Origin: Streptomyces roseolus
GTDB taxonomy: Bacteria; Actinomycetota; Actinomycetes; Streptomycetales; Streptomycetaceae
DNA length: 64,000 bases
Assembly: GCF_014649855.1 (NCBI RefSeq)
Contig: NZ_BMTV01000002.1
Span: forward strand, 238,550 to 302,549
Direction of reading: 5' to 3'
The notes beneath the pieces were generated by a model. The model had not been told where the DNA came from and did not search any database. It saw only the letters and a program-made list of their open reading frames with translations. Of this stretch, positions 58,166-64,000 are shown one piece after another (the first letter of the stretch is position 1; the number at the start of each line of letters is the position of its first letter). Made by a program: the position numbers and the translations under genes.

Positions 58166-58218
58166 GATCGTGGTTCTCCGGAGAGGTGAAGGAGGTGAGG
58201 GGAGGGCCGGGGGAGCGC

Positions 58219-58902
58219 TCAGACGAGAGCGAGCGCCGCCCGCGGCGGTCCCCGCCGCCCCACGGAGTGCACCAGGAGACGCGTACGGGACGGGAGCGGC
58301 CGGGGCCCGGGGCGCGCCGGACCCGGCGCCGTCGGACGGTCCGCGCCCAGCAGGGCCGCGACCAGCCCCAGCGGCCGGAAGGCCGAGGCCGCCGCCGCGC
58401 CGAGCAGCCGGGCGAGCGCCCGCTCCCCGCCGCGCAGCCAGCCGGCCGCCGCGAGGCCGACCGTCACGTGGGCGCCGAGCAGCAGCCACGGCAGCGCCGG
58501 GTCGGGGGAGGCGAGCACCGCGGCGGCGCCGCCCCCGGGCGCCGCGACCCCGGGCAGCGGGGTGCCGACGGCCCCGCCGCACAGCACCTCCACCCCGAAG
58601 GACCGCAGCGCGCCCGCGACCGGCCCGCCGGCGGGGCCGTAACAGACGGCCTGGCCGGAGGTGAAGAGGGTGTCGGCGGCCAGCTCCAGCGGGACGAGCA
58701 GCCCCGCGATGGGGCCGAAGCCGCGCTCCCGGCCGGCCAGCGCGTACGCCACGGCGAAGACGCCGACGGCGACCGGGGCGACCGTGCCCAGCGGCAGCGG
58801 CGCCCGGGAGAGCAGCACATGGGAAGCCACGGACAGCGTCACGACCAGTGCCGTGAAGACCGCCGCCCGCAGCGCCCTCAGCCGCGTCCCTGCCATGTCC
58901 AT
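58219..58902 (-). CDS. integral membrane protein of unknown function
   Basis: Protein of 227 aa with five or six hydrophobic segments (AAVFTALVVTLSVASHVLL, VAPVAVGVFAVAYALAG, LPWLLLGAHVTVGLAAAGWL) and an Arg/Pro-rich C-terminus. Two Cys lie in predicted outside loops (QAVCYGPAGG and EVLCGG). No family recognised. 53 bp upstream of the DsbA-like gene on the same strand, so it may act with it. ATG 58902 (MDMAGTRL) chosen; a second ATG is two codons later. Confidence 0.75.
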   Translation of the reverse strand: MDMAGTRLRALRAAVFTALVVTLSVASHVLLSRAPLPLGTVAPVAVGVFAVAYALAGRERGFGPIAGLLVPLELAADTLFTSGQAVCYGPAGGPVAGALRSFGVEVLCGGAVGTPLPGVAAPGGGAAAVLASPDPALPWLLLGAHVTVGLAAAGWLRGGERALARLLGAAAASAFRPLGLVAALLGADRPTAPGPARPGPRPLPSRTRLLVHSVGRRGPPRAALALV

Positions 58903-58993
58903 CGGTGAACGAGTGTGCCATGGCCGGTCATAAGGGGCCCCTAAGAAGAAGCTGTGGCTCCGGTTACAGCGGGGCCCCGCCCGGGGGAGCGGC

Positions 58994-60319
58994 TCACAGA
59001 CCCGGTATCCGGCCGTTGCGGAAGAGGTCCACGAAGACCTGGTGGTCGGCACGCGCGCGTGCGCCGTACGCGTGGGCGAAGTCCACCAGGAGCTCCACGA
59101 ACCCCTCCTCGTCGGCCGCGATCGCGCCGTCGATGGCCCGCTCCGTGGAGAACGGCACCAGCGAGTGGCCGCTGGACTCGTCCGCCGCCGCGTGCATCGT
59201 CGCGGTCGCCCGGCCCAGGTCGGCCACGGTCGCCGCGATGTCCTCGGGGTCGTCGATGTCCGACCAGTCCAGATCGACCGCGTACGGCGACACCTCGGCG
59301 ACCAGCTGGCCCGCGCCGTCCAGCTCCGTCCACCCCAGCCACGGGTCCGCGTGCGCCTGGAGCGCCCGCTGGGAGATCACGGTCCGGTGCCCCTCGTGCC
59401 GGAAGTAGCCCCGCACCGCCGGATCCGTGACGTGTCGCGAGACCGCCGGGGTCTGCGCCTGCTTGAGGTAGATCACCACGTCGTTCTCCAGGGCGTCGCT
59501 GTGCCCCTCCAGGAGGACGTTGTACGAGGGGAGGCCGGCCGAGCCGATGCCGATCCCGCGCCGCCCGACCACGTCCTTCACCCGGTACGAGTCCGGGCGG
59601 ACCAGGCTCGACTCGGGCAGGGTCTCCAGATAGCCGTCGAAGGCCGCGAGCACCTTGGAGCGGGTCACCGCGTCCAGCTCGATCGACCCGCCGCCGGGCG
59701 CGAAGCGGCGCTCGTACCCGCGGATCTCGGTCATCGAGTCGAGCAGCCCGAAGCGGGTCTTCGCCCGCGCCTGGCGCAGCGCGCCGAGCAGCGCCCCGTC
59801 GGCGGTCTCCAGGGTGAAGGGTGCCCCGCCGTCGCCGTTGGGGCCGGAGGCCAGGGCGCGTATCCGCTCCCGGTAGGCCGCCGCGTAGATCCGGACCAGG
59901 CGGGTGATCTGCCCGTCGCTGAGCGCCTTGGTGTAGCCGATCAGGGCGAGCGAGGCGGCGAGCCGCTTGAGGTCCCAGGTGAAGGGGCCGACGTACGCCT
60001 CGTCGAAGTCGTTGACGTTGAAGATCAGCCGGCCGTTGGCGTCCATGTACGTGCCGAAGTTCTCGGCGTGGAGGTCGCCGTGGATCCACACCCGGCCGGT
60101 CCGCCCGTCCAGGAACGGGCCGCCGTCGGCCTCCTCCTCCAGGTCCTTGTAGAAGAGGCAGGCGGTGCCCCGGTAGAAGGCGAAGGCGGAGCCGGCCATC
60201 TTCCGGAACTTGACCCGGAAGGCCGCCGGGTCGGCGGCGAGCAGCTCTCCGAAGGCCGTGTCGAAGACGGAGAGGATCCGCTCGCCGCGCTCGGCGGCGG
60301 CGGGCTGGGGGACCGGCAT
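58994..60319 (-). CDS. DUF2252 family protein
   Basis: Protein of 441 aa related to kinase-like phosphotransferases. WIHGDLHAENFGTYMD and FNVNDFDEAYVGPFTWDLKR mirror the HxDxxxxN and DxD motifs of aminoglycoside phosphotransferase/choline kinase folds. FRVKFRKMAGSAFAFYRGT is the family's N-terminal block. Widespread in actinobacteria; substrate unknown. ATG at 60319 with CCAGGAGG upstream. Confidence 0.9.
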   Translation of the reverse strand: MPVPQPAAAERGERILSVFDTAFGELLAADPAAFRVKFRKMAGSAFAFYRGTACLFYKDLEEEADGGPFLDGRTGRVWIHGDLHAENFGTYMDANGRLIFNVNDFDEAYVGPFTWDLKRLAASLALIGYTKALSDGQITRLVRIYAAAYRERIRALASGPNGDGGAPFTLETADGALLGALRQARAKTRFGLLDSMTEIRGYERRFAPGGGSIELDAVTRSKVLAAFDGYLETLPESSLVRPDSYRVKDVVGRRGIGIGSAGLPSYNVLLEGHSDALENDVVIYLKQAQTPAVSRHVTDPAVRGYFRHEGHRTVISQRALQAHADPWLGWTELDGAGQLVAEVSPYAVDLDWSDIDDPEDIAATVADLGRATATMHAAADESSGHSLVPFSTERAIDGAIAADEEGFVELLVDFAHAYGARARADHQVFVDLFRNGRIPGL

Positions 60320-60479
60320 CGAAGGTGCCTCCTGGTGCGTGACAGGGTCCGGACAAATGGGGCGGGTGTTCACTGACTCACAACGCGCGACCCTAGCCCT
60401 CGGTGCCCGACTCCTGTCACTCGGCCGACGTAGACTTCGACGTCGTCCCCCCAGAAGTTCATAGCCGGAGGCACCCCCT

Positions 60480-63400
60480 GTGACCAAGCCGCCCTTCACG
60501 CACCTCCACGTCCACACCCAGTACTCCCTGCTGGACGGTGCCGCGCGGCTGAAGGACATGTTCAACGCGTGCAACGAGATGGGCATGACCCACATCGCCA
60601 TGTCCGACCACGGCAACCTGCACGGCGCGTACGACTTCTTCCACAGCGCCAAGAAGGCCGGCGTGACGCCGATCATCGGCATCGAGGCGTACGTCGCCCC
60701 CGAGTCCCGGCGCAACAAGCGCAAGATCCAGTGGGGCCAGCCGCACCAGAAGCGGGACGACGTCTCCGGCTCCGGCGGTTACACCCACAAGACGATCTGG
60801 GCGGCGAACTCCACCGGACTGCACAACCTCTTCAAGCTCTCCTCCGACGCCTACGCCGAGGGCTGGCTCCAGAAGTGGCCCCGGATGGACAAGGAGACCA
60901 TCTCCCAGTGGTCGGAGGGGCTGATCGCCTCCACCGGCTGCCCCTCCGGCGAGCTCCAGACCCGGCTGCGCCTGGGCCAGTTCGACGAGGCCCTGAAGTC
61001 GGCCTCCGAGTACCAGGACATCTTCGGCAAGGACCGCTACTTCCTGGAGCTGATGGACCACGGCATCGAGATCGAGCGCCGGGTCCGCGACGGCCTCCTG
61101 GAGATCGGCAAGAAGCTCGGCATCCCGCCGCTGGTCACCAACGACTCGCACTACACCTACGCGCACGAGGCGACCGCCCACGACGCCCTGCTGTGCATCC
61201 AGACCGGCAAGAACCTCTCCGACCCGGACCGCTTCAAGTTCGACGGCACCGGCTACTACCTCAAGTCCACGGACGAGATGTACGCCATCGACTCCTCGGA
61301 CGCCTGGCAGGAGGGGTGCGCCAACACCCTCCTGGTCGCCGAGCAGATCGACACCACCGGCATGTTCGAGGCGAAGAACCTCATGCCGAAGTTCGACATC
61401 CCCGAGGGGTACACCGAGGTCTCCTGGTTCCGCGAGGAGACCATGCGGGGCATGCACCGACGGTTCCCGGACGGCATCCCCGAGGACCGGCTCAAGCAGG
61501 TCGAGTACGAGATGGACACCATCATCTCGATGGGCTTCCCCGGCTACTTCCTCGTCGTCGCCGACTTCATCATGTGGGCGAAGAAGCAGGGCATCGCCGT
61601 GGGCCCCGGCCGGGGCTCCGCGGCCGGCTCGATCGTCGCGTACGCCATGGGCATCACCGACCTCGACCCCATCCCGCACGGCCTGATCTTCGAGCGCTTC
61701 CTCAATCCCGAGCGCATCTCCATGCCCGACGTCGACATCGACTTCGACGAGCGCCGGCGCGTCGAGGTGATCCGGTACGTGACCGAGAAGTACGGCGCCG
61801 ACAAGGTCGCCATGATCGGCACCTACGGCAAGATCAAGGCCAAGAACGCGATCAAGGACTCCGCCCGCGTCCTCGGCTACCCCTACGCCATGGGCGACCG
61901 GCTCACCAAGGCCATGCCCGCCGACGTCCTCGGCAAGGGCATCGACCTCGACGGCATCACCAACCCCTCGCACCCGCGCTACAGCGAGGCGGGCGAGATC
62001 CGGGCGATGTACGAGAACGAGCCGGACGTGAAGAAGGTCATCGACACCGCCAAGGGCGTCGAGGGCCTGGTCCGCCAGATGGGCGTGCACGCCGCCGGCG
62101 TGATCATGTCCAGCGAGCCGATCGTCGACCACGCCCCCATCTGGGTGCGGCACACCGACGGCGTCACCATCACGCAGTGGGACTACCCGCAGTGCGAGTC
62201 GCTCGGCCTGCTGAAGATGGACTTCCTCGGCCTGCGCAACCTCACGATCATGGACGACGCCGTCAAGATGGTGAAGGCCAACAAGGGGATCGACCTCGAC
62301 CTCCTGGCCCTGCCGCTCGACGACCCGAAGACCTTCGAACTGCTCCAGCGCGGCGACACCCTCGGCGTCTTCCAGTTCGACGGCGGCCCCATGCGGTCCC
62401 TGCTGCGGCTGATGAAGCCCGACAACTTCGAAGACATCTCCGCCGTGTCCGCGCTCTACCGCCCGGGCCCGATGGGCATGAACTCGCACACGAACTACGC
62501 CCTGCGCAAGAACGGCCAGCAGGAGATCACCCCGATCCACCCCGAGCTGGAGAAGCCGCTCGAAGAGGTGCTCGCGGTCACCTACGGCCTCATCGTCTAC
62601 CAGGAGCAGGTGCAGAAGGCCGCCCAGATCATCGCCGGCTACTCGCTCGGCGAGGCCGACATCCTCCGCCGCGTCATGGGCAAGAAGAAGCCCGACGAGC
62701 TGGCGAAGAACTTCACCATCTTCCAGGCCGGCGCCCAGAAGAACGGCTACAGCGACGAGGCCATCCAGGCCCTCTGGGACGTCCTGGTCCCCTTCGCCGG
62801 CTACGCCTTCAACAAGGCGCACTCCGCCGCGTACGGCCTGGTCTCCTACTGGACCGCCTACCTCAAGGCGAACTACCCCGCCGAGTACATGGCGGGCCTG
62901 CTGACCTCGGTCAAGGACGACAAGGACAAGTCCGCCGTCTACCTGAACGAGTGCCGCCGCATGGGCATCAGGGTCCTGCCGCCGAACGTGAACGAGTCGG
63001 AGGCGAACTTCGCCGCCCAGGGCGACGACGTCATCCTCTTCGGCCTCACCGCCGTCCGGAACGTCGGCGCCAACGTCGTCGAGTCGATCATCAAGACCCG
63101 CAAGGCCAAGGGGAAGTACTCCTCCTTCCCCGACTTCCTCGACAAGGTCGAGGCCGTGGTCTGCAACAAGCGCACCATCGAGTCGCTGATCAAGGCCGGC
63201 GCCTTCGACACCATGGGCCACACCCGCAAGGGCCTCGTCGCCCAGCACGAGCCCATGATCGACACCGTGGTCGCGGTCAAGCGCAAGGAGGCCGAGGGAC
63301 AGTTCGACCTCTTCGGCGGCATGGGCGAGGAGGAGAGCAGCGAGCCCGGCTTCGGCCTCGACGTCACCTTCACCGACGACGAGTGGGACAAGACCTACCT

Positions 63401-64000
63401 GCTCGCGCAGGAGCGCGAGATGCTCGGCCTGTACGTCTCCGACCACCCCCTCTTCGGCCTGGAGCACGTCCTCTCCGACAAGACCGACGCGGGCATCTCG
63501 CAGCTCACCGGCGGCGAGCACGCCGACGGCGCGGTCGTCACCATCGGCGGCATCATCTCCGGCCTCCAGCGGAAGATGACCAAGCAGGGCAACGCCTGGG
63601 CGATCGCCACCGTCGAGGACCTCGCCGGCTCCATCGAGTGCATGTTCTTCCCCGCCACCTACCAGCTGGTCTCCACCCAGCTGGTCGAGGACGCCGTCGT
63701 CTTCGTCAAGGGCCGGCTCGACAAGCGCGAGGACGTGCCCCGCCTCGTCGCCATGGAGCTGATGGTCCCCGACCTCTCCAACGCCGGGACCAACGCCCCC
63801 GTGATCCTCACCATCCCGGCCCTCAAGGTCACTCCGCCGATGGTGAGCCGACTGGACGAGATCCTCCGCCACCACAAGGGCAACACCGAGGTGCGGATCA
63901 AGCTCCAGGGCCCCCGCTCCACCACCGTGCTCCGCCTCGACCGGCACCGGGTCCAGCCCGACCCCGCCCTCTTCGGCGACCTGAAGGTGCTGCTCGGCCC
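60480..64000 (+). CDS. dnaE: DNA polymerase III alpha subunit (partial, runs off window)
   Basis: First 1173 codons with no stop before the window end. PHP domain at the N-terminus (THLHVHTQYSLLDGAARL), C-family polymerase core with GPGRGSAAGSIVAYAMGITD and the catalytic Asp motif PDVDIDFDERRR near residue 417, NKAHSAAYGLVSYWTAYLKA, then the OB-fold (TIGGIISGLQRKMTKQG). Length near 1180 aa fits DnaE1, the main replicative polymerase. GTG at 60480 preceded by CCGGAGGC. TAGACT at 60431-60436 is a possible -10. Confidence 0.97.
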   Translation, partial: MTKPPFTHLHVHTQYSLLDGAARLKDMFNACNEMGMTHIAMSDHGNLHGAYDFFHSAKKAGVTPIIGIEAYVAPESRRNKRKIQWGQPHQKRDDVSGSGGYTHKTIWAANSTGLHNLFKLSSDAYAEGWLQKWPRMDKETISQWSEGLIASTGCPSGELQTRLRLGQFDEALKSASEYQDIFGKDRYFLELMDHGIEIERRVRDGLLEIGKKLGIPPLVTNDSHYTYAHEATAHDALLCIQTGKNLSDPDRFKFDGTGYYLKSTDEMYAIDSSDAWQEGCANTLLVAEQIDTTGMFEAKNLMPKFDIPEGYTEVSWFREETMRGMHRRFPDGIPEDRLKQVEYEMDTIISMGFPGYFLVVADFIMWAKKQGIAVGPGRGSAAGSIVAYAMGITDLDPIPHGLIFERFLNPERISMPDVDIDFDERRRVEVIRYVTEKYGADKVAMIGTYGKIKAKNAIKDSARVLGYPYAMGDRLTKAMPADVLGKGIDLDGITNPSHPRYSEAGEIRAMYENEPDVKKVIDTAKGVEGLVRQMGVHAAGVIMSSEPIVDHAPIWVRHTDGVTITQWDYPQCESLGLLKMDFLGLRNLTIMDDAVKMVKANKGIDLDLLALPLDDPKTFELLQRGDTLGVFQFDGGPMRSLLRLMKPDNFEDISAVSALYRPGPMGMNSHTNYALRKNGQQEITPIHPELEKPLEEVLAVTYGLIVYQEQVQKAAQIIAGYSLGEADILRRVMGKKKPDELAKNFTIFQAGAQKNGYSDEAIQALWDVLVPFAGYAFNKAHSAAYGLVSYWTAYLKANYPAEYMAGLLTSVKDDKDKSAVYLNECRRMGIRVLPPNVNESEANFAAQGDDVILFGLTAVRNVGANVVESIIKTRKAKGKYSSFPDFLDKVEAVVCNKRTIESLIKAGAFDTMGHTRKGLVAQHEPMIDTVVAVKRKEAEGQFDLFGGMGEEESSEPGFGLDVTFTDDEWDKTYLLAQEREMLGLYVSDHPLFGLEHVLSDKTDAGISQLTGGEHADGAVVTIGGIISGLQRKMTKQGNAWAIATVEDLAGSIECMFFPATYQLVSTQLVEDAVVFVKGRLDKREDVPRLVAMELMVPDLSNAGTNAPVILTIPALKVTPPMVSRLDEILRHHKGNTEVRIKLQGPRSTTVLRLDRHRVQPDPALFGDLKVLLG

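Noticed and set aside
60459..63947. Minus-strand open frame of 1162 codons
   Set aside because: Antisense shadow of dnaE, with Val/Gly/Asp-biased content and no family motif.

Overview
The window is high-GC actinobacterial chromosome, almost certainly Streptomyces. Supporting signs are strong G/C third-position codon use, many GTG starts, GTGA/ATGA gene overlaps, a division and cell-wall (dcw) cluster without mraZ, murC or ftsA, FtsZ with the N-terminus [12 protein letters not shown], a Pro/Gly/Met-rich DivIVA, and lineage families such as DUF3040, a SAV_6107-like HEPN protein and an Rv2175c-like DNA-binding protein.

Layout. 0-14 kb holds housekeeping and metabolic genes: bacterioferritin, a sulfite-oxidase-like molybdoenzyme, a His-rich DUF4396 membrane protein behind a CsoR-like operator, endonuclease IV, a PASTA Ser/Thr kinase, the thiO-thiS-thiG operon under a TPP riboswitch, a ferredoxin-reductase-type flavoprotein, an Rv2175c-like protein, thiE, metF, a phytoene-desaturase-like oxidase and a DUF4126 membrane protein. 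14-18 kb is an ABC-like/YhgE/TetR operon with a 30-bp operator, divergent from a HEPN-type gene that carries a RecA-NDp (PafBC-type) DNA-damage promoter motif. 18-25 kb holds a methyltransferase, DUF3040, and the MoxR-DUF58-transglutaminase triad. 25-43 kb is the dcw cluster: rsmH, ftsL, ftsI, murE, murF, mraY, murD, ftsW, murG, ftsQ, ftsZ, pgeF, yggS-like, sepF, yggT and divIVA. Just upstream of it lies the 3' remnant of a carbonic anhydrase gene. 43-54 kb holds T-box-controlled ileS, a histone-H1-like/TraR-DksA fusion, an IS5-family element carrying a passenger gene, lspA, an RluD-type pseudouridine synthase, a GNAT protein, an Na+/H+ antiporter and an alpha/beta hydrolase. 54-64 kb holds a secreted M43 metalloprotease, Tat-exported PhoD, a membrane-anchored DsbA-like protein, a DUF2252 protein and dnaE, which runs off the window end.

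How it fits together. The dcw genes make lipid II (murE/F/D, mraY, murG), polymerise and cross-link it at the septum (ftsW, ftsI, ftsL, ftsQ), build and align the Z-ring (ftsZ, sepF) and direct polar growth (divIVA). The PASTA kinase may sense the same precursors. Kinase, Rv2175c-like protein and metF lie within 8 kb of each other, echoing the Rv2172c-Rv2175c-pknL neighbourhood recalled from Mycobacterium tuberculosis.

The points most worth follow-up are the IS with a passenger gene, the DNA-damage promoter before the HEPN gene, the degenerate ABC ATPase, the carbonic anhydrase relic, the stacked dyads in the ftsZ promoter, and an intergenic palindrome family shared by two convergent gene ends. 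No CRISPR array, tRNA or rRNA was seen.
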